A DNA stretch of 64,000 nt from assembly GCA_001510575.1 (NCBI GenBank), contig LNGK01000007.1, positions 2,317,315-2,381,314 on the forward strand. The letters are read 5' to 3'. How positions within the stretch are numbered: the stretch's first letter is position 1; each line of letters begins with the position of its first letter. Shown here in pieces: positions 45,946 through 56,499 of the stretch. The position numbers and the translations under genes were made by a program. Source of the stretch: Knoxdaviesia capensis. Its lineage: Eukaryota; Ascomycota; Sordariomycetes; Microascales; Gondwanamycetaceae. The notes under the pieces are model-generated. The model was not told where the DNA came from and ran no database searches. It saw only the letters and a program-made list of their open reading frames with translations.

Positions 45946-47831
45946 TCACAGTCTTGGGCCCTGATCCTGATTGTTTCCCAGCTCTCGCAAAACCCGCCGG
46001 AGGATCTTTCCGGCCTGGAACCCACCAAGAGTGTGAGTAGTTAGCACCAAATGTCAATCCTGTGGACACAGGGTCTGCTTACCGGATTCTTGGGAATCTC
46101 GTCCACCAGCACCACTCCCCCCTTGAGCCGCTTGAACCGCGCAACCCGCTCTTCAACCCACTCCATGATTTCATGCGCAAAGGCGCTGTCGTCGTCAGTG
46201 GCAGCGTCGTTGATGTTTCCTAGCATAACATCCTGAGTCTGCCCCGGCTTGGATTCTGAGTGGCGCACAATGTACGCGCGCGGAACCTCTTCGCCGTCAA
46301 TCACAACTCCGACCACGGCGGCATCGGCCACGTCGGGCCGTTGCACCAGGAGAGCCTCCAGCTCGGCCGGGGATACCTGGTTGCCCCTGACCTTGATGAT
46401 CTCCTTCAGGCGATCCACAATGAAGAAGAGCGCTCCCGGCTTGTAGCAATCGACAGAGGCGACATCACCCGTGCGCAGCCACGTCGTGGTGATTGTGGCC
46501 GTGGTACCGTCCTCGTTTGTCTGCTCGACCACCTCGTCTTGCATGATCTCGGCGGTGGCCTCGGGGTTCTCCCAGTACCCCGTCATCAACGTCGGCCCGC
46601 TGAGCCACAGTTCGCCCGGCACCCCTGGCTCGACAATCTCCCGCCCACTTCCATCCAGGGCCACCAGCTTGGCGCGACAATTGGCCAGTAGCTCGCCGAC
46701 CGCGGCCGACCGACGGCCGGTGATCCGCGGGTCCCACCCCAGACACGTGCACGTCACCTCGGTCATGCCCCACCCCTGCCGCACCTGCGCGCGGCCCTGC
46801 AGCGTGTCCTCGGTGTCGCTGAGCAGCTGCAGCGACAGCGGCGCAGCCCCGCACCCAATGCTGCGGAGGCTGTCCAGGGCACCGGTGCGCGCCGCGGGAT
46901 GCTTGACCAAGCCGGCGAGGATGGTCGGCACGGCGAAGGTGGTTGCGATGCGGTGGGTCTGGATGTGAGCAAGCATCTTGCCAAAGTCGAACCTGGGCAT
47001 CACATACACCGGCACGCCGAGGTGCGGGAGGATCACGGTGAAGTACATCTGGCCGAAGGCGTGGAAGAGCGGAAGGAAGCACAGCGCGGGGTCGCGGGTG
47101 TGGATCGGGGTGGCGGCTGCTTCGGCGAGCTGGAACATCGCTGTGCAGGACACACTGTTGGCCACATATGCGCGGTGCGAGATCACTACGCCTTTGGGCC
47201 GGCCGGTGGTGCCGGAGCTGTAGTTCAGGCAGCAGGGCGCTGTGGCCGGGTCGACTGGCTCCACCCCGCTGAACTCACTGGCTTCTTCCACTGTTGCCAG
47301 AAGATCCGTCCATGGCTGGACAGGTCCGGGCTCGGTCGACCGTCGCACTGTTGAATCGGGCTCGACATCTTCTGCAGACAGCTCGTACACGCACTTAGCA
47401 GACAGCCCGACAGCCTCTGCCGCCGCCAGCGCGGCTTCAACACACTCAGGCGCTGCCAGCACACGCACAGCTCCACTATCGCGCATCTGGAACGCCAGTT
47501 CGCGAGCCGTGTAGGCAGGGTTTGCGCCGGTGAACACACCACCGGCTATCACGATGCCGAGGAACACGGCCGGGTACACCACGCTGTTGGGTGCGTACAC
47601 CAGCACGCGGTCGCCGGGGCACAGGCCACTGGCGACCAGGCCGGCGGCGAGGCGCTTGGCGAGTGTCTGAAGGCCGTTGAGGGTGAGGTTGTGAGTATCC
47701 GGTCTGTCGGCATCAAGGAGAACGGGGCTATCGGGGTCGACCGGTGGCTCCAGTCCGGCTGGAGGAGTGAAGATCCAGTGCTGGAGCGAGCACCGCGGGA
47801 TCGGCGCGGACCAGCGGGATGAAATTGGCAT
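45946..47831 (-). CDS. 4-coumarate-CoA-ligase-like AMP-dependent acyl-CoA synthetase, probably peroxisomal
   Basis: Two exons, 46083-47831 and 45946-46014, with a 68-nt intron (GTAAGC, GTGCTAACTAC, TTCCAG); 605 aa. It has the ANL superfamily motifs: A3 loop YSSGTTGRPKG (about residues 204-214), GWGMTE (353-358), GELWLSGP, the hinge/TGD motif LRTGDVA (452-458), DRLKEIIKVRGNQVSP (473-488), and the catalytic lysine in PKNPAGKILRR (Lys586), which is encoded only by the last exon. The final residues are PRL, which fits the PTS1 pattern [S/A/P][K/R/H][L/M]. The reaction is ATP-dependent activation of a carboxylic acid to its CoA thioester; the substrate cannot be read from sequence. It could act on fatty, dicarboxylic or phenylpropanoid acids in peroxisomes. 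Confidence 0.9.
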
Positions 47832-48652
47832 GGCTGCTGTCGGTAAGTGAGCACGACTTTTTTCTCTTGAGTTGGAGAGTTGGTTTGTAAAGAGGAAGAT
47901 TGGTTAGGGGGGAAGTTGAAAGCAAAGAAGGTAAGCTGTGGGAAAGATGTACTCACCATTTGCAAACTCGCATCCCGGCAGGAGTGTTGTTCGTTCACGT
48001 GAGATACTGACCACACAACCACGGATTTTGGCCAGACGAATACCTCCACGTGCATGTCGATACACACAAAACCCTCTCGACAGCAGCAAGATAAATGTTG
48101 TTTATTTGCGTGTCTACTGCAAACGAGAGAGCCCGTTTGTTGAGGTCTGACTGAACTGGCAGTGCTGTGGCCTGTCTCTGAGGACAACCTCCACCAGCCG
48201 TATGGGGAAGCACACACTATATGCCGCATGCACCTCGCGTAGAATTTAATCCTGCTCGCCTGGGAACGAGTCTTTGTGTTCACATGGAAGCTGAGGTGTG
48301 ATTGACATGGAACTTGGTATCCATCGCCGGTAACCCTTAGTTACCAACCCTAACAAATAGGGTTACCACAAGTCTGCATGCACACGCAAATACCCTCGTA
48401 TTAGCCGAGCAGCCAATCACACCGCCGGAGATTACCTTTGGCCGTAGCTTTCCACAGTTGCGAGCCAAAATTATTCAATGCAAAGCATCTCATATCGAAA
48501 AATCGCCAGAACTGATTCTTGTTTGCATCCCATCAAGCCGGCTTCATTGCGTGTTTCGTGTTCGTTTTCCGATATCAGTTGGGGACATATCTTCAATTGC
48601 AACCGCCTCCTCTCTTCTCTCCGACGTTTTCGAAATCGCCTCCACACACACC
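47832..48652. promoter_or_regulatory. Divergent promoter region with telobox inverted repeat and CCAAT box
   Basis: Shared by the minus-strand CoA ligase and the plus-strand complex I subunit. It has a 9-bp inverted repeat GGTAACCCT (48329-48337) and AGGGTTACC (48359-48367) with AACCCTAAC between the arms, and CCAATCA at 48413-48419, about 235 bp upstream of the complex I ATG. CCAAT is the site for the fungal HAP complex, which controls respiratory and iron genes; its use here is inference. Confidence 0.55.
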
Positions 48653-49725
48653 ATGGCCTCCAAGCTGTCGCCGTTGCTGCGCACCACGCTGCGTGCCGTG
48701 TCGCGCGGTGTTGCCCGTCCCCAGATCCGCACATTCTCGATAACGCCGTCGAGGCCGAGCCACACGCTCAATGTGGTATGTAAATTTAAAAAAACTGGGT
48801 GGGAGAACGGCCGGGGGAGGCAATTGGGCGCGAGGGTTGAGCCGAGCTCGGGGCGTCCGGGCCCGGGGCCTCCTGGATCATGCCCCGGGGAAAACCACGC
48901 TTCGCTCGGCCGAAGATCCGGAGCGGACGCAAGACACGAGAAGACAGCGCAACTGACTAACATCTGCCGGTTGAAAACTGCCAGCACCGCAACACGCCCG
49001 AAAACAACCCCGACATCCCCTTCAAGTTCACCGCCGAGAACGAGTCGATCGCCGCCGAAATCATGAAGCGCTACCCGCCGCAGTACAAGAAGGCGGCCGT
49101 CATGCCGCTGCTGGATCTGGGCCAGCGCCAGGCCGGCTTCACCAGCATCAGCGTGATGAACGAGGTGGCGCGCATTCTGGAGATGCCGCCGTCGCGCGTG
49201 TACGAGGTCGCGTCGTTCTACACCATGTACAACCGGAACCCGGTGGGCAAGTACTTCGTGCAGGCGTGCACCACGGTATGTCGTTCGTTGTTCTGTCGGT
49301 TCGAGGGGGGATATGTCTGCGTAGGTTCCGGTGGCTGACGGCTTCTTTTTGCGTTTTGTGTGTAGACCCCCTGCCAACTCGGCGGCTGCGGCAGCGACGC
49401 CATCGTCAAGGCCATCACCGAGCACCTCGGCATCGAGCAGGGCGAGACCACCGCCGACGGCCTGTTCAGCTACTTGGAGGTCGAGTGCCTGGGCGCCTGC
49501 GTCAACGCGCCCATGATCCAGATCAACGACGACTTCTACGAGGACCTGACCCCCGAGTCTGTGGTCGGCCTGCTCAAGGCCCTCCAGGCCAACGCCGCCG
49601 ACCCCTCCGTCAAGGTGCCCGCGCCCGGCCCGCTCTCCGGCCGCCACACATGCGAGAACTCGGCCGGCCAGACGAATCTGACTGAGGAGCCCTGGGGTGT
49701 TGAGAAGACTCGCGCGGATCTGTAG
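48653..49725 (+). CDS. NADH:ubiquinone oxidoreductase (complex I) 24-kDa 2Fe-2S subunit
   Basis: Three exons: 48653-48775, 48985-49275 and 49366-49725 (introns 209 and 90 nt), 257 aa; human equivalent NDUFV2, bacterial NuoE. The first ~30 residues are Arg/Ser-rich without acidic residues (MASKLSPLLRTTLRAVSRG), a mitochondrial presequence. The mature part carries HRNTPENNPDIPF, RYPPQYKKAAVMPLLDLGQR, TSISVMNEVARIL and VYEVASFYTMYNR. The four N1a cluster ligands are Cys136 and Cys141 (ACTTTPC, split by intron 2) and Cys179 and Cys183 (ECLGAC). The protein belongs to the NADH-dehydrogenase module on the matrix arm of complex I. Confidence 0.97.
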
Positions 49726-50362
49726 ATATCCGGCCAGAAGCTGCGACAGCGGCCCCTTCGGGCCCGATGTAGCCCGGACCTTCAGCAGAGCTTTTGCTCG
49801 AAGTGATAGGTCGGAAGACGCTCAGCCGCGCGTGAGGTGTCTAACATGTGTACAGTTTAACAAAAGACTCCATGGGAATAATGTGGTTTCCTTTTTTTCG
49901 TTGTTTGGGTCCGCCGAAACTAAACTCCTCCGATTCTGTCTGGAGTTATCATCCCGGGCGAACGAGGTCTTCTTGTGGTGGTTTTCCCGGGCCGTATCTT
50001 GTGTCGCTCCTGTTTTGTTTTAGAGCTCATCTTTTTCTGTTTGCTTTTCTTGGCTATGTATATAACCCCCCGGTACTTAAATCTCTGGCTTGTAGTATCC
50101 AGTTATTCTTCAAGTATTTTGCGATATCTCATGGCATCAGGACTTTCAATACGTGATACGTGGTTCATTTTCGGATACACTGCTGTCCTTTTTTGTGCTT
50201 GCAAATTCATATAAAAACACATAACCGCAGATAGATCCAAACATGAAGATAGAAACACAGATGCCCAAAGCTAAAACGGAAGAACGGAAGAACGGAAGAA
50301 CGGAAGAAGAAAAAACGTAAAAAGACGTCACACATAAGGTATCCCCCGAAAAAAAAAAAGGC
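49726..50362. other. Convergent intergenic region
   Basis: 3' ends of the complex I subunit gene and the kelch gene. T-rich near 49880-50080. A four-copy 8-bp repeat lies at 50275-50306. No gene. Confidence 0.7.
50275..50306 (+). repeat. 8-bp tandem repeat AACGGAAG, four copies
   Basis: Four exact units in the 3' region of the kelch gene. Confidence 0.85.
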
Positions 50363-52120
50363 CTACGCCAACCGCAAGATCCAGCCATCGCCAAACCGCG
50401 TGTTCTCCTCACTCAAGCCTCCCCAGATGACAATCGCCGTCTCGTCCAACTCGCCCATCGACGCCGCGGCCAACCAGCCGCGCTGCGGGGGCACGGCGCG
50501 GTTGCCGTCGTCGGCGTCGACGGGGGTCGCCGCCACAGGGATCCACGCGCCGCCGCCCATGCGCTTGCCGACGGCCTGCACCACGGTGTTGGTCATGCCG
50601 GTGACGTGGGCGGCCACCGAGGCCGTCTTGGCGCCGCCGGGCAGCGACGCGGCGACCGAGTGTGCGGTGGCGCCGGTGGCGAGCGACGGGGGCACCTGGA
50701 ACGCCCACACGTCGCCCCAGAACTTGCCGGCGCCCGCGTGGCCGGCGCTGCTGGCGCCGCGCTCGCCCATGATCAGCACCAGGTACTCGCGGCCGCCGCC
50801 GGTGGTCACGGGCCGCAGCGCCGACACACTGCGGTTGCCGGGCCACGCCGGCGGAGGCGGGGCGGGCTTGCCGTCGGGCGTCGTCGCGGGCGCGGCGGGC
50901 GGCTGCACGATGGAGTTCCACGGGCCCTGGGCGGTGACGGCCACCTCGCCGCGGCCGGCCACCCAGTCGGTCTTGAGCTGCAGGAAGTCCAGCTGGCCGC
51001 CGAGCTCGGTGGTGCCGTCGAAGCCGCCGAAGCGGAACAGCCGGCCCTTGGACACGCAGATGGCCGCGCCGCCGCGCGGCGGGCCGGGCGCGGGGGGCTG
51101 CTCGGACCACACGCGCGTGCGCACGTCGAAGGCCCACAGGTCGGCGGCGCGGCGGCCGTCGGCGAGGCAGCCGCTGTGGATGAAGAAGGTGCCGTAGCCG
51201 TCCTCGTCCTCGTCGGTGGCGTGGGCGGCCACGTTGCCGACGATCGGCTTCTGCGGAACGCCGACTTCGGCGCTGTTGCCGGCGGCCCAGTCGCGCCACG
51301 TGTCGGTGCGCTGCAGCTTCGGCGAGAGGAACTCTCGCGGCTTGTCCATGGCGGCGGCGCAGTGGTAGCTACGGGCAGCCGGCTTGGGGGTCAGTTGCGT
51401 GCCGGGGGCGGCGGGGGCGGGGTCGAGGAAGGTCCACGTGGTGGAGCGGGTGTCGAACACCCACACGCGGCCATTCTCGTTGAGCGGGACCATGTCGGGC
51501 CCGCCACGACCGCCGAACATAAAGATGCGGTGGCCGATCACGGCGGTGGCGTGGCCGACGCGCGGCGCAGGCACACCTCCGAGAGGCTCGACCGGCGGCG
51601 GAACCGCAACGGCGGGCGCCTTGCCCTTGTCTTCCGCAGTCAGGGTCACCGGCTCGGTCTTGGCCGCCGACGGCGAGCCCTCGGGAGAGGTCAAGGACAC
51701 CTCCGACAGCTCCTTCTCGAGCGATGTGGCCGGCTTCACGTCGGCGGACGTGGCATCAATGACGCCGGAGGTCTGGGGCTCGGCCGACTCTTCGGCGGAA
51801 ACCGGCGGCGTGTACGTCTTGGACGGCGCGGCCTTGACGACGTAGTAGTCGGCCGAGGCGCCGCTAGACGGGAGGTTGATGATGTGCATGCTGTTGTCGA
51901 CCGGCTCGCGCGGGTTGACCTCGCCGCCGAAGATGTAGGCCGAGCCGGCCACCACGTCGATGGTGTGCGACGAGCGCGGCACGTCCGGCACGGAGATCTT
52001 CTCCCATGTCGCCGGGATCGATGTGCGGGTGGACGAGAGGGCGGAAATCTGCGAGATGTTCTGCGGGAGCGAGTGGATCAAGTCGGCGGTGCGCCGCTTC
52101 AGCGACGAGAAGGCGTGCAT
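50363..52120 (-). CDS. Kelch-repeat beta-propeller protein
   Basis: Single exon, 585 aa, beginning MHAFSSLKRRTADLIHSL. Kelch-type blades are visible: PRSSHTIDVVAGSAYIFGGE (about 48-67), PRVGHATAVIGHRIFMFGGR (186-205) with VWVFDTRSTTWTFL, the blade AADLWAFDVRTRVWSEQPP with PRGGAAICVSKGRLFRFGGF (348-367), and a last blade near AAASMGELDETAIVIWGG. A low-complexity linker, Ser/Thr/Glu-rich (about 100-180), separates the first two blades. No catalytic domain is attached, so it is probably a protein-interaction scaffold. Distant similarity to the Nrt/epithiospecifier-type or galactose-oxidase-like propellers is possible. The function and partners are unknown. Confidence 0.85.
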   Translation of the reverse strand: MHAFSSLKRRTADLIHSLPQNISQISALSSTRTSIPATWEKISVPDVPRSSHTIDVVAGSAYIFGGEVNPREPVDNSMHIINLPSSGASADYYVVKAAPSKTYTPPVSAEESAEPQTSGVIDATSADVKPATSLEKELSEVSLTSPEGSPSAAKTEPVTLTAEDKGKAPAVAVPPPVEPLGGVPAPRVGHATAVIGHRIFMFGGRGGPDMVPLNENGRVWVFDTRSTTWTFLDPAPAAPGTQLTPKPAARSYHCAAAMDKPREFLSPKLQRTDTWRDWAAGNSAEVGVPQKPIVGNVAAHATDEDEDGYGTFFIHSGCLADGRRAADLWAFDVRTRVWSEQPPAPGPPRGGAAICVSKGRLFRFGGFDGTTELGGQLDFLQLKTDWVAGRGEVAVTAQGPWNSIVQPPAAPATTPDGKPAPPPPAWPGNRSVSALRPVTTGGGREYLVLIMGERGASSAGHAGAGKFWGDVWAFQVPPSLATGATAHSVAASLPGGAKTASVAAHVTGMTNTVVQAVGKRMGGGAWIPVAATPVDADDGNRAVPPQRGWLAAASMGELDETAIVIWGGLSEENTRFGDGWILRLA

Positions 52121-53420
52121 CTTGAGAGGGGAAGGTTGTTGAGAGAGGAAGATTGTTGAGATTCGAGAAGGTGAGATGGGGCGGAAATCGGAGTCGGAGA
52201 GACGAACTGGAAAATGAATAGAGGACGAGAGTTGACGATGAAAAGGGACAAAGAGAGCAACGATGCGATGAGGAGATCTTAAACTGTTTATATACCGCTT
52301 AAGCTCAAACCCCCCATAACTGCATGGAGATATCGTTATATTGAAGGAATTCCGGTAACGAAGCCACTGAAACAGAAGCTACGAAACTGGGTGGGGTGTG
52401 GGGTGGTGTGAGGCAGGAGCTTCCGAGCTGAGCGGTTGCTTGCCTCTTTCTCTCTTTTTTCCTTTTTTTCCTTTTTTTCCTTTTTTTCCTTTTTTTTTTC
52501 TTTTTTCTCTTTTTCTTGTGAGGCCCCATTACAATGGTGTGCATCGTTAGTGTTGAGGCTGTGTTTTGCGCAGCTAACTTTAACAGGCCAGGGTCCATCT
52601 TTGGATTGCTGTGGTGGGTGCTTCAGTGACTTTGGTGGTGGAATGTCCCCGGCAGTGCTTTTCCCTTGTGTCAGTAGCTACGGTTAAAAGCATACAAGGA
52701 AACACTGCATCTGCATCTGCACACAGACTCAAGTCTGGGCTTTCTATGGGCCTTCCCTCGTTCCCATGGACGAGACAACCATACGAGTATCTGCGCACTC
52801 TGCCCTAAGGGTTGGCATAAGGGTTACCCCAGTCATCTTCACAAGCCCGAGAGAATGGTTGATGGCTGTGAATTCGGTGCGGAGCGACCGCCACGAAGCC
52901 GTCGGTGGTGATCGGCTAACTTTCTTGTGTCAAGGCCCGAAAGTCCCCAGTCAACTTCGGCATCGAGGCCGGCCCGACGCTACGGACATGTTGTTCAGGG
53001 CCGGTCTTGGCAACCCCGCCATGGCGGCGCACCTTCCGGCCCTAATTCAAGACCTATAACCCAAAACCGAGGTCTTTGATTATCTTCCTTGTTCCATCTA
53101 CACGAGCTTATTTTTTCCGGCGGTTACGCACAGCTTGACGGCCGGGTCCGGGGTTCTTCCGGCCCCAAGACCTTGGCTCGCTGCTGAGTCACATCGTGCT
53201 CCGGAACTCCATGCCGCTGCATCGTTACGTAACAATCGAGAGTCCACTTCAGATGTGTGCATTTCCGGGGATGGCTCCAAAGGGCTTCTTCTGGTCGTCG
53301 TTTCCTCTGCTTCATATCGTGCTTGGAAACCCGCGTTTGAAATTGTGCTCCGTCGCGGTCCGGCACACCCCCGCTGTTCACCTCCAGAGTCTAGCAACCC
53401 AGCCAGCCACCCTCCAAAAA
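52121..53420. other. Divergent intergenic region upstream of the kelch and O-methyltransferase genes
   Basis: No gene supported. A T-rich minisatellite lies at 52455-52500 and telobox half-sites near 52803-52826. Confidence 0.65.
52455..52500 (+). repeat. T7CC minisatellite
   Basis: About four units of CTTTTTTTC followed by a longer T run; part of the kelch gene's upstream purine tract when read on the minus strand. Confidence 0.75.
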
Positions 53421-54210
53421 ATGGATCCATCTCCCCAAACCATCACCGCCAGCCCGCAAGTGCTCGCCCTGCTGCGCGAGCTCCACGCCATCTCCACCGC
53501 ACAGGAGCGCTCCCTCTCGCAGCGGCTGTGGTACCGCCTGCGCATCGTGCGCCACGCGGTCCTGGGCGAGCGGTGGTCGGCCCGCAGCGACGCGCACGCG
53601 CGCGCGCTCTTCGTCGCGCTCGCCCCGCACAAGTGCGCGCTGGTGTACCTGCTCGCGCGGGCCGCCGGCGCGCGCGCCGTCGTCGAGGCCGGCTCTGGGT
53701 TCGGCGTGTCGACCGTGTACCTCGCGCTCGCCGTCGGGCAGAACTGCGCCGGGAGCGGGGCGGCGGGGCGGGTGATCGCCACCGAGAAGGAGCTCGTGAA
53801 GGCTGAACGGGCGCGCGAGTACTGGGCGCGCGCGGGGGACGAGGTTGTGCCGTGGATTGACTTGCGCGTTGGGGATCTGCTGGAGACGCTGAAGGATGAT
53901 ATGCCGGAGACCGTCGACCTCGTGCTGTTGGACAGTGAGTGCAGCGGCCTTCTCTCGCAATCCTCCCATACCGCCAAACTCCTGCTGATTCCGCTTTTCC
54001 TCTCTAGTCTGGACGCCGCTGGCTCTCCCGACCCTCCGGCTCGTCCTCCCGCGACTCCGGCCGGGAGCGTTGGTCATCACCGACAACACGGCCTACGCCA
54101 AGGCGCTGTACAAGGACCTACTGGACTTTCTGCACGACCCGGCCAACGGCTTCAAGACAACCACCGTGCCGTATTCCGGCGGTCTGGAGGTATCGGTGTA
54201 CCTTCCGTGA
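53421..54210 (+). CDS. Class I SAM-dependent O-methyltransferase-like protein
   Basis: Two exons, 53421-53934 and 54008-54210, with a 73-nt intron (GAC A/GTGAGT, CTCTAG); 238 aa. The SAM-binding motif I is VVEAGSGFGVSTVYLA (about residues 87-102), followed by motif II RVIATEKE and the post-I acidic/metal-site-like DLVLLDIW, then LRPGALVITDNTA. This layout (motif I, E at the end of beta 2, LLD, ITDN) matches the caffeoyl-CoA/catechol O-methyltransferase-like family 3. N-terminal helices (LLRELHAISTAQE) precede the core. The acceptor substrate is unknown and activity is inferred. The plus-strand frame extends upstream of this ATG, but 53421 is preferred because the preceding stretch lacks family character. 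Confidence 0.87.
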
Positions 54211-54523
54211 AGCTCTGCATACCCGGCGGTGTGAAGTCGGTTTGCGGGGGCGGAGACAGATTTGAGGTCCGGTGTGAAGCGGCCATGGGTTGGTGCAAGC
54301 GCCCAGAGGCAACTTTGTTTTTCTGGACAAGCATAATAACAATATACTAAAGACTTCTGCAATATATCGAGCCTTCGTAATTTTCTTCAATCTCCTGGCG
54401 CGGCTAATTGTAGTGAACGATGCTGGTGACAGAGGCGCGAGATTAGGGTCTGGCAATATACTAGGGTTATTGGTGGTAGCCATCTTAGTAAAGAATACTC
54501 CGCACCCAATTCAACAAGTACCA
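54211..54523. other. 3' region of the methyltransferase gene
   Basis: No gene seen between the methyltransferase stop and the tRNA gene. A telobox half-site lies near 54462-54470. Confidence 0.7.
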
Positions 54524-54595
54524 GGGGATGTGGTTTAGTGGTATAACGAATCCTTAGCATGGATTAGGTCCAGGGTTCGATTCCCTGCATCTCCA
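54524..54595 (+). tRNA. tRNA-Ala (anticodon AGC)
   Basis: A full cloverleaf folds with no intron. The acceptor stem is GGGGATG with CATCTCC, including a G3-T70 wobble, the identity element of tRNA-Ala. The anticodon stem is AATCC/GGATT around loop TTAGCAT (anticodon AGC). The T arm is CAGGG-TTCGATT-CCCTG, which also supplies the B box. The discriminator base is A. Six Ts follow at 54598, a Pol III terminator. It lies between two convergent protein genes. Confidence 0.97.
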
Positions 54596-54597
54596 AC

Positions 54598-54603
54598 TTT
54601 TTT
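54598..54603 (+). terminator. RNA polymerase III terminator of tRNA-Ala
   Basis: T6 run starting two bases after the discriminator base. Confidence 0.9.
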
Positions 54604-54950
54604 CCCTCTGGAATCTTTTTTTTGTCGGCGTCGTTGATGCCTTCTTCCACATTTTCCGTTGTCAATTTTGTCAATGACGGAGTCCCAAAAAGGATAGCTG
54701 GTTTTACAGACCCTAAAGATATGCGCAGGTGAAACTGTCTTCCCACAGATACACACCGGTTCTCGTAGGTCACGGTAATGTAAGTTCTGGTGCCTTAATC
54801 TTCGTGTATTGATTCCCGTCCCCCACTTCTGGCCTATATCAGCACCCCCATGTCTGATCGTCTGTAATGAAATTCTCGAATAATTCAGACTTTCGCCGCC
54901 CGTAGCCCCCCTCGCCTCACACTCCCGGCATTCACCGCGCCCGCATCATC
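54604..54950. other. Spacer between the tRNA-Ala terminator and the Dap1-like gene's 3' end
   Basis: I see no gene or repeat here. Confidence 0.7.
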
Positions 54951-55713
54951 CTACGCCTGGTTGGTAGCGCCGGCAACCTTGCCGATGATGTTGTATCGCT
55001 TGGAGAAGAAGGTGACCCAGTCGTTCAGCACCTTCTTCTTGTCGTCGTCGAGATCCTGCCACTCGGGCACCACATCCGCCGGGTCCTTGGACATCAGGGC
55101 CAGAGCGCGAGAGGCGTCCTTGCCGGCGAGGACTTGGGGTCGAGAATCGTGTTAGTGCTGGGGTCTCGGGAGAAATAGTGGCTGGGGGTGGAGGCGCTGA
55201 GGAAGACACATCGGGGCTGCTTCTGGCGGGAAGAGCACGGCAGTGAGGGGATACGTACTGTGGTATGCGCCTCCGGGCATGTACGATGAGTTTCCGGTCA
55301 CGTCGTAGACCAGGCCCTTGATGGCGACATAGCAGTTTCCGCCGTCAACGCCTAGACACAGAAGAAGCGGGCAAGTTGTCGAATCGTCAGTAAGAGCGTC
55401 GTTCTAATCAAGGAGCAAGACCTGTCGAGCTTCATCTGCGTGGTCCCGTCTGCGTGGTGCCGCTGATGTCGCGCGTCCTGCGTGTGCGGCATGCGGGGCA
55501 GATTTCCGAGATGCGATTCGCGCAGATGCGCATGTGCTTGCGCCGTATCCCCCGCACACCAGCCAAAAAAGATTCACCACGCAACCAGATCCCACAAAGG
55601 AATAACGATGAAAGAAGCTTACCCGTTGCCGTGCTCAGCTGCTCGACGGTGATCAAGTCGTCCTTGGGCGGGTTGAGTGCCACGGTCGTCTTCGGCTCGA
55701 ATTTGCCAGCCAT
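54951..55713 (-). CDS. Dap1/PGRMC-type membrane-associated progesterone receptor (cytochrome b5-like heme protein)
   Basis: Three exons on the minus strand: 55623-55713, 55259-55351 and 54951-55132 (introns 271 and 126 nt), 121 aa. It begins MAGKFEPKTTVALNPPKDD. The cytochrome b5-like heme/steroid-binding domain is nearly the whole protein: YVAIKGLVYDVTGNSSYMPG, then GGAYHILAGKDASRALALMS, WQDLDDDKKKVLNDWVTFF and SKRYNIIGKV. Tyr60 in GGAYH aligns with the heme-ligand region of PGRMC1/Dap1. Family members bind heme through tyrosine and support the sterol 14-demethylase P450 step of ergosterol synthesis and azole tolerance. No transmembrane segment is present, unlike PGRMC1. Divergent from the TPR gene. 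Confidence 0.93.
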
Positions 55714-56499
55714 GGTTGGATCTGCGAATCGGTCGTGGGGTGGCTGTTTGTGGTGGGGTTGGAAAAGGCGAGATTGGAGAGGCTGGGACGAGACGAAGAG
55801 ATGTTCAGTGAGGGAAGAAAAGCGAAGAGGTGTAGTGAGAAAGAGGAAGAAGTGTGCGGTGTTCTGGAGAGAGAAAAAAGACAGTCGGAATGAAACCCTT
55901 CCTGTCGCCTTCTTTGTTGCTTTGCAACCGAACAAAGCATGCATTGTCCCTTCCGTCTCCATTATAGCCGCCATCTTCCGAGCCCTGTCAGCCGGGAGCA
56001 GGCCAACCCTAACCCTAAGAATGTATATACGATGATCTGGACTTGTACACAGCTTAGACATCAGCCACAAGTGCTCTGTGAGAGCAACAGCAGCTGTGCT
56101 ACTGCTTTAGATGCGATACAAATTCATCCCGGAACCGAAACCTGCAGACCTCGAGCCGGAATGCTGTCGTGGAAAGCCCTGAAGAGAAATTTAGGGTTAA
56201 GCGTTGTGTGTTCGGGTCAAGCTTCCGTTCTCAGACATTTGGCCCTCGAGCTGCATGCAATCCTGAGCTCTTTAATTTTCTTCAATGATCCCGCATGACG
56301 ACAAACGACCAACATTGTCCATCCAGCCACACACCCACCAACGGGAATCTACACCGACCATACTCTCTTTGAAAATCGGACATTGCCGCGTGGACTGGCC
56401 TGCGACACACTCAACTCCGATCCGAAGCGACCGCACCGACACATCCACACACGACACACACGAAGTCTCGACGACGAGCCCTGCCGAAGCCCATCCGCA
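55714..56499. promoter_or_regulatory. Divergent promoter region with two telobox-like motifs
   Basis: AACCCTAACCCTAA at 56005-56018 and TTTAGGGTTAA at 56190-56200 lie between the Dap1-like gene (minus) and the TPR gene (plus). The Dap1-like leader is pyrimidine-rich on its own strand to about 55900. No gene. Confidence 0.5.

Noticed and set aside
50606..52159. 517-codon plus-strand open frame
   Set aside because: Shadow of the kelch gene; Gly/Arg/Ala-rich with no domain.
56005..56018. Telomere or chromosome end
   Set aside because: Only two CCCTAA units flanked by ordinary genes on both sides; fits an internal telobox rather than a telomere.
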